Assembly: GCA_011390465.1 (NCBI GenBank)
Contig: JAABSH010000007.1
Location: forward strand, 1-64,000
Length of the DNA stretch: 64,000 nt
Source: Desulfobacteraceae bacterium
GTDB taxonomy: Bacteria; Desulfobacterota; Desulfobacteria; Desulfobacterales; Desulfosalsimonadaceae
Reading direction: 5' to 3'
Shown here piece by piece: positions 16,527-26,655 of the stretch. A model generated the notes under the pieces. That model was given only the letters and a program-made list of their open reading frames with translations. It was not told the DNA's origin and made no database searches. The first letter of the stretch is position 1. Each line of letters begins with the position of its first letter. Both the position numbers and the translations under genes were made by a program.

Positions 16527-18212
16527 CTAATCCCTTGTCAACTGACGGTATTTGATCCGGTGGGGCCGGTCGGCCTCCGCGCCTAAACGGCGCTTGCGGT
16601 CTGCCTCATAATCCGAATAATTGCCCGCGAACCAGACCACCTGGCTGTCTCCTTCAAACGCCAGAATATGGGTGGCGATCCGGTCCAGAAACCAGCGATC
16701 ATGGCTGATCACCACGGCGCACCCGGCAAAATTTTCCAGGGCTTCTTCAAGTGCCCGCATGGTGTTCACATCCAGATCATTGGTGGGTTCGTCCAGCAGA
16801 ATCACATTGGCCCCCTGTTTGAGCATGCAGGCCAGGTGTACCCGGTTGCGCTCCCCGCCGGAAAGCAGGCCCACTTTTTTCTGCTGTTCCGTGCCGGTAA
16901 AGTTAAACCGCGCCACATAGGCCCGGGAATTGACCTGCATGTCGCCAAGGGCAATTTTGTCTTCGCCCCCAGACACCGCTTCCCAGATGGTTTTTTCCGG
17001 ATCCAGGCTGTCCCGGCTCTGGTCCACGTAAGCCAGCGAAACCGTATCCCCGATTTTAAGCGTTCCGGAATCCGGCTCTTCATGCCTGGTGATCATCCGG
17101 AAAAGGGTGGTTTTGCCGGCCCCGTTCGGACCGATCACGCCGACAATGCCGCCCGGGGGCAGCAAAAAGTTCATGTTTTCAAACAGCAGCCGGTCGTCAA
17201 AGGATTTGGACACATTTTCCGCTTCCACCACCACGTTTCCCAGTCTCGGCCCCGGCGGAATAAACAGCGATAAATCCTTTGACCGGGACACATTTTCCGA
17301 AGACAGCAGTTTTTCATAGGCGCTGATCCGGGCTTTGGATTTGGACTGCCGGGCCTTGGGAGACATGCGGATCCATTCCAGTTCCCGTTCCAGGGTTTTC
17401 TGGCGCTGGCTCTCAGCTTTTTCCTCATGCCGCAGGCGCTCCTGTTTCTGTTCCAGCCAGGACGAATAATTGCCTTTCCAGGGAATGCCCCGGCCCCGGT
17501 CCAGCTCCAGAATCCAGCCGGCCACATTGTCCAGGAAATACCGGTCATGGGTCACGGCAATGACCGTGCCTTCATATTTTTGCAGGTGACGTTCCAGCCA
17601 GCCCACGGTTTCCGCGTCCAGATGGTTGGTGGGCTCATCCAGCAGCAGAATATCCGGCTTTTGCAGCAGCAGCCGGCAAAGGGCCACCCGCCGCCGTTCC
17701 CCGCCGGAGAGAATCTTGACCGGGGTGTCGCCGTCCGGACACCGCAGGGCATCCATGGCCATTTCCAGGCGCGCGTCCAAATCCCATGCATCTGCCGCAT
17801 CCAGCTTTTCCTGAACTTCTCCCTGGCGGGTGATGAGCTGGTCCATTTCATCGTCAGACATGGGGTCTGCGAATTTTTCATTGATCCGGTCGTATTCCTT
17901 GACCAGGTCCACAATCTCCTGAACCCCTTCTTCCACAATCTGGCGCACGGTTTTGGCCTCATCCAGCACCGGCTCCTGTTCCAGAAATCCCACGGAGTAG
18001 CCCGGGCTCAAGGTCATTTCACCGTTGAATTCCGTGTCCCGGCCCGCCATAATCCGGAGCAGGGTGCTTTTGCCGGCGCCGTTTAATCCCAGTACGCCGA
18101 TTTTGGCCCCATAAAAATAGGAAAGGGAAATATTTTCAATAATGGGTTTTTTATCGTGATATTTGCTCAAGCGCATCATTGAGCAGATAATTTTGTCCGG
18201 TTGCTGGCTCAT
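16527..18212 (-). CDS. ettA: Energy-dependent translational throttle ABC-F ATPase
   Basis: 561-residue ABC-F protein of the EttA group, a soluble ATPase with two nucleotide-binding domains that binds the ribosomal E site and gates entry of the ribosome into elongation according to ATP/ADP ratio (E. coli knowledge). Walker A motifs GLNGAGKST (first domain) and GPNGAGKTT (second), and signatures LSGGERRRVALCR and LSGGERNRVHLAC are intact. The inter-domain linker has the charged helical P-site-interacting segment (KAESQRQKTLERELEWIRMS). Length matches E. coli EttA (555). Single gene with a period-7 array directly after its stop. Confidence 0.93.
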   Translation of the reverse strand: MSQQPDKIICSMMRLSKYHDKKPIIENISLSYFYGAKIGVLGLNGAGKSTLLRIMAGRDTEFNGEMTLSPGYSVGFLEQEPVLDEAKTVRQIVEEGVQEIVDLVKEYDRINEKFADPMSDDEMDQLITRQGEVQEKLDAADAWDLDARLEMAMDALRCPDGDTPVKILSGGERRRVALCRLLLQKPDILLLDEPTNHLDAETVGWLERHLQKYEGTVIAVTHDRYFLDNVAGWILELDRGRGIPWKGNYSSWLEQKQERLRHEEKAESQRQKTLERELEWIRMSPKARQSKSKARISAYEKLLSSENVSRSKDLSLFIPPGPRLGNVVVEAENVSKSFDDRLLFENMNFLLPPGGIVGVIGPNGAGKTTLFRMITRHEEPDSGTLKIGDTVSLAYVDQSRDSLDPEKTIWEAVSGGEDKIALGDMQVNSRAYVARFNFTGTEQQKKVGLLSGGERNRVHLACMLKQGANVILLDEPTNDLDVNTMRALEEALENFAGCAVVISHDRWFLDRIATHILAFEGDSQVVWFAGNYSDYEADRKRRLGAEADRPHRIKYRQLTRD

Positions 18213-18386
18213 GGTTCATCCTTTCTGTGAATAGGTGTTATGGGTCATTATTGCTGAGCGGTTATCTCCTTCTATCCTGAAACCCCGATTCTTGTCCAGT
18301 AAATAACCGGCAGAAGATTTCATTGGGCAGCCGCGAACGTTCCGGAAAAATTTTGCTGTTCAGGACTGCTGCACAGTTGTAATTTT

Positions 18387-18530
18387 TGACGGCTTCGTAA
18401 AAAGTCCAAATTCTTTGTTACGCTTCATCCTCAGCTGCTTCAACGTACGCCAAGTACGCCTCATTGCTGAGGATTCGCGCGCCTCGAATTTGAAGCTTTT
18501 TACGTTGCCGTCCGAATTCGACTTTTTACG
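18387..18530. repeat. Dispersed repeat with 11-bp terminal inverted repeats
   Basis: CGTAAAAAGTC (18396-18406) and GACTTTTTACG (18520-18530) are perfect inverted repeats flanking about 113 bases. Inside, CCTCAGC pairs with GCTGAGG around the hairpin CGTAC-gccaa-GTACG. A diverged copy begins the window (1-99). It has no coding capacity and resembles a MITE or REP-like element. The rest of the 18213-18638 spacer holds A+T-rich DNA and presumably the promoter for the genes from 18639; I see no further gene. Confidence 0.75.
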
Positions 18531-18638
18531 GAACAGTTAATTTTTAGGTTTCAATTATATTATGTAACGGGTAGGGTATAAAAAGCATCTAAAGACCGAT
18601 TCTTTTACAGAACCCATTTTACTTGCAAGGAGGAAATT

Positions 18639-18833
18639 ATGATTTGTTCTTTTTCAAATTTGAGTGAAAAAGCATTGCAGGAAATCAATGCCCTGGAAAA
18701 AGAAATCAATACCCCGGTGCTGGCATTTTCCTGCCATGATGTCCCGGCGGCCATTTTGGCCGATGATGCCCTGGCCAAAGTGGAAACCCTTGAGAAAAAA
18801 CTCGGGCTCAGCCTGCTGGCGGTGAAAGCCTGA
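18639..18833 (+). CDS. Small protein of unknown function, 64 residues
   Basis: A real-looking small gene: a strong ribosome site (AAGGAGGAAATT) precedes the ATG. The protein has an amphipathic helix (SEKALQEINALEKEINTPVL), a central CHDVPAAILADDALAKV segment and a hydrophobic tail. Two Cys are present but no metal motif. Not recognised. It lies 76 bases upstream of another small gene and then the acetate transporter, on the same strand. Confidence 0.6.
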   Translation: MICSFSNLSEKALQEINALEKEINTPVLAFSCHDVPAAILADDALAKVETLEKKLGLSLLAVKA

Positions 18834-18909
18834 GGTTTTTTGTGTGTTTTTTGCGATTTTTATTTTTTTTATTTTCGGCATGCAGGAAGAAATACCCGGA
18901 GGCGATTTT

Positions 18910-19122
18910 ATGAAAACATGCAGCCTGAATCATTTTTTGGAAGCAGTGAAACCCTGGCTGGACAGTGACTATATCCGAAGCGCGCACCTGGATGGGGCCG
19001 GCAATTTCGTGCTGAATTTTTCAGACGGCGTAAAAAATGTTTACCGGATTGACGACTGCAACAAGTCTCAGCTGGAAGAAGTCCTGGTGGATTTTCAAAA
19101 CAGGGGAATCCGTGTTTTGTGA
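18910..19122 (+). CDS. Small protein of unknown function, 70 residues
   Basis: The ATG at 18910 follows CCGGAGGCGATTTT, a good ribosome site; a longer frame back to 18844 starts inside a poly-T stretch and is unlikely. The protein (SLNHFLEAVKPWLDSDYI, then an antiparallel beta pattern HLDGAGNFVLNFSDGVKNVY and the tail QLEEVLVDFQNRGIRVL) has the look of a small alpha-beta regulatory domain. Not recognised. Same strand as the acetate transporter, 112 bases away. Confidence 0.6.
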   Translation: MKTCSLNHFLEAVKPWLDSDYIRSAHLDGAGNFVLNFSDGVKNVYRIDDCNKSQLEEVLVDFQNRGIRVL

Positions 19123-19234
19123 TCATCATCTGGCAGATTTGCTCGATAACAGTCAAATGCTTTGTTGACCTGAACAGATTGTCAGTCGTAGCGTATCACA
19201 CTATTTACTAACTTAACTATGGAGGGATTAGCGA

Positions 19235-19828
19235 ATGGAAGAAGTTAAATTGGGGAATCCGGCTGTCGTGGGGCTTGGTGGGTTTGGCATGACAACATTA
19301 ATCCTGCAGTTTCATAATCTTGGATGGGTTGGGTTGGGGCCTGTATTGTGGATCGGGCTGTGTTTTGGCGGGACGGCTCAATTGATTGCGGGATTGTTGG
19401 AGTTCAAAACCGGCAACAATTTCGGTTTCGGTGCTTTTACCGCTTATGGCGCATTCTGGATCTCTCTTTGTCTGTTTGTTATTTTCGGATCAAATCCGGA
19501 AATAGTGAAGGCTTATCCCGTTTTCAAGTTCAATGCCCATGAACTGGGTATGTATCTGGTTGTCTGGACGCTTTTCACAATTATCTTTTTTATTGCCACC
19601 CTTAGGCATCACACGGCACTGATCATTCTTTTCGGCACCCTTGTCATCGGTTTCATCGGTCTGGATCTGAAAGAGCTTCTCGGCATGGAAATTGCCGGTA
19701 CGATCGCCGCCTGGGATTTGATTTTATGCGCTTTGACTGCCTGGTATCTGATGGCCAAAATCATTCTTGACGAGGTCGGTATTATCTTACCGGTCGGAGG
19801 CCCCTGGATTGGTGATGGCAGCAAATAA
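19235..19828 (+). CDS. Acetate uptake transporter, GPR1/FUN34/YaaH (SatP) family
   Basis: 197-residue inner-membrane protein with six helices. The family motif near the N terminus is present as NPAVVGLGGFGMTTLILQ (NPxPxGLxxxGxTT). Known members move acetate or succinate with protons, or act as acetate channels. This fits an organism that handles acetate through the acetyl-CoA pathway. A good ribosome site (GGAGGGATTAGCGA) precedes the ATG. Helices continue to IILPVGGPWIGDG at the C terminus. Confidence 0.9.
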   Translation: MEEVKLGNPAVVGLGGFGMTTLILQFHNLGWVGLGPVLWIGLCFGGTAQLIAGLLEFKTGNNFGFGAFTAYGAFWISLCLFVIFGSNPEIVKAYPVFKFNAHELGMYLVVWTLFTIIFFIATLRHHTALIILFGTLVIGFIGLDLKELLGMEIAGTIAAWDLILCALTAWYLMAKIILDEVGIILPVGGPWIGDGSK

Positions 19829-19923
19829 CCGGTATCCTGTTCATCCAGTCAACGGTTTGCCGGCTGGGGTTCTCTTTTCCAAAATTGTGTAAGCAGAGAA
19901 TTACGGTTTAGTGAAGTCATAAA

Positions 19924-19981
19924 GGGCCTGATTGAAAGTAATCGCATCTGTATGTTTCAGACGATTACCGGAGACAGGCCC
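19924..19981 (+). other. Two-tier hairpin between acetate transporter and KaiC/PPDK fusion
   Basis: GGGCCTG (19924-19930) pairs with CAGGCCC (19975-19981), and GTAATCG (19938-19944) with CGATTAC (19962-19968); the tiers are separated by a near-symmetric 7/6-base internal loop and capped by a 17-base loop. No T-run follows, so it is not a simple terminator. It may be an RNA leader element for the gene at 20071. Confidence 0.5.
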
Positions 19982-20070
19982 TGATATTTCCTGATGCCCT
20001 CTGCGGGTGCACCGGATGGTAAAGAAATTTATCTGGTTCCCGTAGAATAACAAAGGAGTGCCTTTTACCC

Positions 20071-22689
20071 ATGGCATTATATTCTGATGTCAGCACGGGC
20101 TGGAAAAGCCTGGATTCCATTATTGACCACCTGCGGCGCGGCGATAACGTGGTCTGGCAGGTGGACGCCATCGACGATTACCAGCGGCTGGTGAGCGCTT
20201 TTGTCAATCAGGCCCTGGCCGGGGGCGAACGGGTGGTGTATTTTCGGTTCGCCCGGCATCTGGCCCTGCTGGAGCCCCGGAAAAATCTGGCGGTGCATCA
20301 CCTGAATGTGGAAAAAGGATTTGAATCCTTTTCCGCCCAGATCCACGGCATCATTACCCGGGAAGGCAAAAATGTTTTTTACGTGTTTGATTCCCTGTCC
20401 GACCTGCTGCATTTCTGGGCCACGGATCTGATGATCGGTGATTTTTTTTCCATCACCTGCCCCTATCTTTATGAGCTCAACACCATTGCTTATTTCGCCA
20501 TTCTCCGGGACCGGCATTCGTTTAAGGCCATTGCACGGATCCGAGAAATCACCCAGGTGCTCATCGATGTCTACAATTACAAAGGCCAGGTCTGTATTCA
20601 TCCGGTGAAGGTGCAGCACCGGTATTCCCCCACCATGTTTTTCCCCCATGTCAAACAGAAAGAGAAACTTCAGCCGGTGATTAACAGTGTGGACGCCACT
20701 GAGCTGTTTACCCACCTGGCCAGCCAGAAAACCGGGGTGGCCCAGCGGCACCTGGATTACTGGGACCGTCTGTTTCTGCAGGCCAGAAACCTGGAAGAAA
20801 CCAATGCCCGGCCCGAAGAAAAGCGGGATATGGTGGAACAGCTCAGCCGGCTGCTTTTGACCCGGAACAAAAAGCTGCTGGCACTGATGCGGGAGCATCT
20901 GAGTCTGGAAGATCTTCTGCGGATCAAGGTCCGGCTGATCGGCACCGGATTTATCGGGGGCAAATCCGTGGGCATGCTGCTGGCGCGCAAGATTCTTGCC
21001 AATGACACAGGCGTTGCATGGGAAACCGTGCTGGAGCATCATGATTCCTTTTATATCGGCTCGGATGTGTTCTATTCCTACATTGTGCAAAACGGCTGGT
21101 GGAAGCTGTTTATGGCTCATAAAACCCGGGAGGGATATTTTGAACGGGCCGCGGAACTGCGGGAAAATCTGCTCACCGGTGTTTTCCCCGAGGAAATCAC
21201 CGAGCAGTTTCAGCTCATGCTGGAATATTTTGGCCAGTCCCCCATCATTGTCCGTTCTTCCAGTCTGCTCGAAGATGCATTCGGCAGCGCGTTTGCCGGA
21301 AAATATGAAAGCTGTTTCTGTGTCAATCAGGGGCCGCCGGAAAAACGCTATGAAAAGTTCGAAGAAGCGGTGCGCTATATTTTTGCCAGCGCCATGAATG
21401 AGGATGCCCTGGCATACCGCCTGCAGCGGGGACTGGACCGGATGGACGAGCAGATGGCCCTGTTGGTGCAGCGGGTCTCCGGTGCGTATCACAACCATTA
21501 TTTTTTTCCGGAAATGGCCGGCGTGGGGCTTTCCCACAACCCGTTTGTGTGGAAAAAAGGCATGGACGCAAAAGCCGGCATGATCCGGCTGGTTTACGGG
21601 CTGGGCACCCGGGCCGTGGACCGGGTGGAAAATGATTATCCCCGCATTATCGCCATTGATGATCCCCTGACCAAACCCCTGGCCGGCCTGAAAGATATCC
21701 GCCGGTTTTCCCAGCATTCGGTGGATCTGCTGAATCTGGTGGAGAACCGCATTGAAAGCGCCACCTTTGATGCCCTGATAGAGAAAAAGGTGCCCGCGCG
21801 CATTGACCTGATCACCACCCGGGATACGGAAGCCATGCAGGCCCTGCGGGACATGGGCCGGCCGGAAAAGGACCAGCGGATTCTGACCTTTGATCCGTTT
21901 TTAACCACCACCCCCTTTATTGATGTGATGCGCGCCATGCTTCGCCGATTGAAAGAAACCTATCGTCATCCGGTAGATATTGAATTTACAGTGAATTTTA
22001 ATCAGGCAGGCGATATTCAGATCAATCTGCTTCAGTGCCGGCCTTTCCAGACCATCGGCATGGGGGGCCGGCAGCCCCTGCCGGAATCAATCAGCGAAGC
22101 GGCCACCCTTATCCGGATGGACGGCCGGTTTATGGGCGGCAATATTGCCCAGCCCATCCGCATGATTATTTATGTGGATTCAGAGCCTTACACCCGGCTG
22201 TCCCTTTCGGAAAAATACAGCGTGGCCCGGCTCATCGGCAAGCTGAACCGGGAAATCGCGGATCGGGAAAAAACGCCCACCCTGCTTTTGGGGCCGGGCC
22301 GCTGGGGAACCGGTACCCCGGCCATGGGGGTGCCGGTGCATTTTTCCGAAATCAACCATATCGCGGCCATGGCGGAAATCAGCTACCGGGACGGCAGCCT
22401 GATTCCGGATCTGTCCTTTGGCACCCATTTTTTTCATGATCTCATTGAAACCCAGATTTTCTACATGGCCATTTATCCGGAACAGGCGGATGTAATGTTC
22501 AACCGCCAGTGGTTCATGGATCAGGAAAATCTGCTCGAAACCCTGAGCCCGGTGGACGGGCATCTGGCCCATGTAGTGCGGGTGGCGGATGTCCGGGATG
22601 CCGGCATGGTCATTCACTCGGATGTGGCCTCCCAGAAAGTGCTTTGTTATCTGGGGGGAAAAAAAGAACCTAATCTTCAGGCTCCGTGA
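20071..22689 (+). CDS. KaiC-like domain fused to PEP/pyruvate-binding (PPDK N-terminal) domain
   Basis: 872 residues. Residues 1 to about 215 resemble a KaiC/RecA-type domain: WKSLDSIIDHLRRGDNVVWQ aligns with the start of KaiC domains, and VFYVFDSLSDLLHFW aligns with Walker B. The P-loop is missing: QVDAIDDYQRLV stands where GxxxxGKT should be. Residues about 280-680 are the ATP-grasp PEP/pyruvate-binding domain of PEP synthase and PPDK (IIVRSSSLLEDAFGSAFAGK; later LLQCRPFQ). The phosphohistidine swivel and the PEP-binding barrel are absent, so it cannot be a complete PEP synthase. The C-terminal 190 residues hold LLGPGRWGTGTPAMG. It ends 20 bases inside rmuC, tail to tail. Function unknown; a regulatory phosphotransfer or nucleotide-sensing role is possible. 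Confidence 0.8.
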   Translation: MALYSDVSTGWKSLDSIIDHLRRGDNVVWQVDAIDDYQRLVSAFVNQALAGGERVVYFRFARHLALLEPRKNLAVHHLNVEKGFESFSAQIHGIITREGKNVFYVFDSLSDLLHFWATDLMIGDFFSITCPYLYELNTIAYFAILRDRHSFKAIARIREITQVLIDVYNYKGQVCIHPVKVQHRYSPTMFFPHVKQKEKLQPVINSVDATELFTHLASQKTGVAQRHLDYWDRLFLQARNLEETNARPEEKRDMVEQLSRLLLTRNKKLLALMREHLSLEDLLRIKVRLIGTGFIGGKSVGMLLARKILANDTGVAWETVLEHHDSFYIGSDVFYSYIVQNGWWKLFMAHKTREGYFERAAELRENLLTGVFPEEITEQFQLMLEYFGQSPIIVRSSSLLEDAFGSAFAGKYESCFCVNQGPPEKRYEKFEEAVRYIFASAMNEDALAYRLQRGLDRMDEQMALLVQRVSGAYHNHYFFPEMAGVGLSHNPFVWKKGMDAKAGMIRLVYGLGTRAVDRVENDYPRIIAIDDPLTKPLAGLKDIRRFSQHSVDLLNLVENRIESATFDALIEKKVPARIDLITTRDTEAMQALRDMGRPEKDQRILTFDPFLTTTPFIDVMRAMLRRLKETYRHPVDIEFTVNFNQAGDIQINLLQCRPFQTIGMGGRQPLPESISEAATLIRMDGRFMGGNIAQPIRMIIYVDSEPYTRLSLSEKYSVARLIGKLNREIADREKTPTLLLGPGRWGTGTPAMGVPVHFSEINHIAAMAEISYRDGSLIPDLSFGTHFFHDLIETQIFYMAIYPEQADVMFNRQWFMDQENLLETLSPVDGHLAHVVRVADVRDAGMVIHSDVASQKVLCYLGGKKEPNLQAP

Positions 22690-23980
22690 CAGCCGGAGGC
22701 AGCTCAAGCATTTCTTCCGCCTCTGCGCCCGGCAGCTGTTCCACGGACCGCAGCTTGCGCTGCATGGCCCGGCTGCGGATGCCGGTTTGTTCAATTGTCC
22801 GGCTTGCGGTGGTCAACTGGCGCTTTACTTTTTCCAATACATCGCCAAATTTGTTGAACTCGGTTTTGACGGCCCCCAGAACCCGCCACACTTCAGATGT
22901 GCGCTGTTCAATGGCAAGGGTTTGAAAACCCATGCGAAGGCTGTTCAAAATGGCCACCAGGGTTGTGGGCCCTGCCAGAACAATTCGAAACCGCTGCTGC
23001 AGATCATCGGTCAGGGCCGGTTGGCGCAGAATTTCCGCGTACAGGCCTTCTGTTGCAAGAAACATTATGGCAAAATCCGTGGTGGCCGGCGGATTTACAT
23101 ACTTGTCGTGAATGTCCTTTGCAGCGGCCCGAACCGCCCGCGCCAGGGCGTCCGTGGCGGCCCCCACCGCTTCCGGATCAGCCTTGTCCGCCGCATCCTG
23201 AAGCCGAATATAGTCCTCCTGGGGAAACTTGGAATCAATGGGCAGCCATATGCAATTGTCCGGATCATCTTTTGGTCCCGGCAATTTGACGGCGAATTCA
23301 ACCCGCTCAGCGGAGCCGGCCTTTACACAGACATTTTTTTCATACTGCTCGGTGGTGAGGATCTGTTCCAGAATGGCGCCAAGCTGGAATTCCGCCCAGG
23401 TGCCCCGTGCCTTGACATTGGTTAACACCCGCTTGAGATCTCCCACGCCCGTGGCCAGGTTCTGCATCTCCCCAAGGCCCTTATGCACGGCTTCCAGCCG
23501 GTCACTGACGATCCTGAAAGATTCCCCCAGCCTTTTTTCGAGGGTATCGTGCAGTTTTTCATCAACGGTTTTTCGCATCTCGTTGAGTTTTTTTTCGTTG
23601 CTTTCCTGGAGTTCTTTGACGCGGACATCAAAGGTGGTGCGGATGCCGTCCAGAGCCCTCTGGTTGGACGCGGTGAGGTCTTTTAATTGGTGGGCCATTG
23701 TTTCAAGGTGACTCTGCTGTGCCTTTCCCAATCCACTCAGGGTCTTGAAGACGGTATCATTGGCCGATTTAAGCCCCGCGGACACCTCTTCGCGAAGTTC
23801 TTTGCCGGCACTGCGCGTCTCTCTCCGGCTGAATCGCAGTTCGGCCCGCATTTCTTTTATGGCCGCCTGAAATCCCCTTGAGACAGCTATCATAGCGGCG
23901 ATGGTGAAGATTGCCGTCAGTACGGTTACGGCAAGAATTATCCATAAAAGCATTTCAGTGGTGATGGTGGTCTGGAACAT
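22670..23980 (-). CDS. rmuC: DNA recombination protein RmuC
   Basis: 436-residue RmuC family protein. One N-terminal membrane segment (about 10-32) is followed by a long coiled coil (about 35-175) and the restriction-endonuclease-like RmuC domain (about 180-380: TWAEFQLGAILEQILT, LPIDSKFPQEDY, FAIMFLATEGLYAEIL, LAGPTTLVAILNSLRMGFQ). It limits inversions between short inverted repeats in E. coli; the biochemical activity is presumed nuclease. The many palindromes in this window make its presence apt, but that is only an association. The 3' end overlaps the gene at 20071 by 20 bases. Confidence 0.95.
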   Translation of the reverse strand: MFQTTITTEMLLWIILAVTVLTAIFTIAAMIAVSRGFQAAIKEMRAELRFSRRETRSAGKELREEVSAGLKSANDTVFKTLSGLGKAQQSHLETMAHQLKDLTASNQRALDGIRTTFDVRVKELQESNEKKLNEMRKTVDEKLHDTLEKRLGESFRIVSDRLEAVHKGLGEMQNLATGVGDLKRVLTNVKARGTWAEFQLGAILEQILTTEQYEKNVCVKAGSAERVEFAVKLPGPKDDPDNCIWLPIDSKFPQEDYIRLQDAADKADPEAVGAATDALARAVRAAAKDIHDKYVNPPATTDFAIMFLATEGLYAEILRQPALTDDLQQRFRIVLAGPTTLVAILNSLRMGFQTLAIEQRTSEVWRVLGAVKTEFNKFGDVLEKVKRQLTTASRTIEQTGIRSRAMQRKLRSVEQLPGAEAEEMLELPPAVTEPED

Positions 23981-24161
23981 TCTGAGTTCCCTGCAAAAAA
24001 ATGAAAGGAATTGGTTAACCCGATAGATTGTATGTTCTGCCCATGGTTATCAGCATAGAGCGGTAAATTCAACCGTTTCGTCGGTTTCGTCCGTCTTGTC
24101 GCAGCCTGTTTCATGCAGGTTTTTATGGAAAAATTGATTTTTGACTTGCTTAATTCAACAC

Positions 24162-24196
24162 AAAAAGCCCGGCGCATTTATGCGCCGGGCTTTTTT
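24162..24196 (-). terminator. Strong bidirectional terminator
   Basis: AAAAAGCCCGGCGCA (24162-24176) pairs with TGCGCCGGGCTTTTTT (24181-24196) around a 4-base loop, with A and T runs on both sides. It ends transcription coming from gdhA on the minus strand and can work in either direction. Confidence 0.93.
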
Positions 24197-24284
24197 ACCA
24201 TTTTTTGATCAAAGGACTGGGGTAAAAGATTCAGCAGGCCTTTATCGATAATCAGTTTCCAGGATTCCGCCGGATCAGCATTCC

Positions 24285-24367
24285 CTTCAGTCTTCAATCT
24301 CAGTCTTAAACCTTCAGTCTTCAGTCTTAAACCTGAAACCTGACACCTGACACCTTCAACCTTAACC
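24285..24367 (-). repeat. Period-7 array at gdhA 3' end
   Basis: Twelve units of about seven bases on the plus strand (CTTCAGT, CTTCAAT, CTCAGT, CTTAAAC, then CTGAAAC, CTGACAC twice, CTTCAAC, CTTAACC). One unit has six bases. It stops two bases from the gdhA stop codon and is purine-rich in the gdhA sense. Confidence 0.7.
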
Positions 24368-24369
24368 CC

Positions 24370-25758
<1,389 letters not shown>

Positions 25759-26337
25759 TCAATCTTTGACAATATAAATTTTGCCCATGGAATCCGGCGG
25801 AATCTGGCCGTACCAGTTTTTCCGGTAAAAACGGAAATCCTCCGCTGTCACGCCATCATAGCCCGCGAATTCAGTTTTCAATTCGTCTATGCTGTCGTAA
25901 CCCGCGCCGAAAAAGGGCAGTTTGGAAAAATAGGGACGGCTGCTGCGCATGTCCCCCACCACGGCAAAATGGACCGGGAACTCAGGAGCGCCGATGACCA
26001 GCAGGTACCTTTCTTTTGAGCCGGCAATATGATAGTCAACAGGGATATCGTTAAACCGGATTTCAGAAAATTCCCTGTCCAGAATTTCAGCAGCGTCTGT
26101 TGTGGAGACATCCTGTAACGACATAAAATCCGGACTGTCAAAAAATCCTAACGTGTACAGGGCCACGCTAAAGCTTGTCACCTGTTCGTAAATCGGATGA
26201 TTGCGGTCGCACAGAGATGTGATTTCATCCATTCTCTCGCTTACCAGAATCCCTTCATGATCCATTTTTACCATTCTGGGTTTAAAGGGAGCCGGTGCGC
26301 CGGTGCCCGCGGATTCGTATTTCAGATTCTTCTGCAT
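25759..26337 (-). CDS. Unknown protein in gdhA operon
   Basis: 192 residues from the ATG at 26337, chosen since AAAGGAGGTTCTCCC precedes it; a longer frame to 26409 has no ribosome site. The protein is soluble, acidic and rich in aromatic residues. Recognisable stretches include KMDHEGILVSERMDEITSLC and GAPEFPVHFAVVGDMRSSRP. No catalytic motif or known domain is clear. Its tight spacing to gdhA suggests a shared transcript and perhaps a role in nitrogen supply, which is inference. Confidence 0.65.
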   Translation of the reverse strand: MQKNLKYESAGTGAPAPFKPRMVKMDHEGILVSERMDEITSLCDRNHPIYEQVTSFSVALYTLGFFDSPDFMSLQDVSTTDAAEILDREFSEIRFNDIPVDYHIAGSKERYLLVIGAPEFPVHFAVVGDMRSSRPYFSKLPFFGAGYDSIDELKTEFAGYDGVTAEDFRFYRKNWYGQIPPDSMGKIYIVKD

Positions 26338-26655
26338 GGGAGAACCTCCTTTTGTTCTTTTGTTGAACGTTTTTACTGCCACGTTGCAGAATAGAAATGC
26401 AACGGCCATGCCAGAAGTGTTTAAATGTTTTTTTTAAATTTAACTTATGGATATTATGTAATATAATTAATTTAATAACGCGAAGGGGAAAAACAGCAAA
26501 GCCAGGCCGCGTTCAGGAAAGCAACCTGTCAGGTATCGGAAAAAGCCTGGTGATTGGTAGATAAAGAGATAACAATACGATTTAATGAATTATTTTTGCA
26601 GGTGTGCAAAATTTGAACAAAAATGAAAGAGTTGAACAGGAACGTTTGCTTCCTT
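26338..26655. other. Intergenic region, A+T-rich
   Basis: Spacer of 318 bases between the sigma-54 regulator's 3' end and the gdhA operon start. It is strongly A+T-rich in 26420-26480 and should hold the gdhA operon promoter, but I cannot pick one box pair with confidence. No repeat or gene seen. Confidence 0.4.

Noticed and set aside
24285-24367. Period-7 arrays as CRISPR
   Set aside because: Units are 7 bases with no spacers, and no cas gene is in the window.
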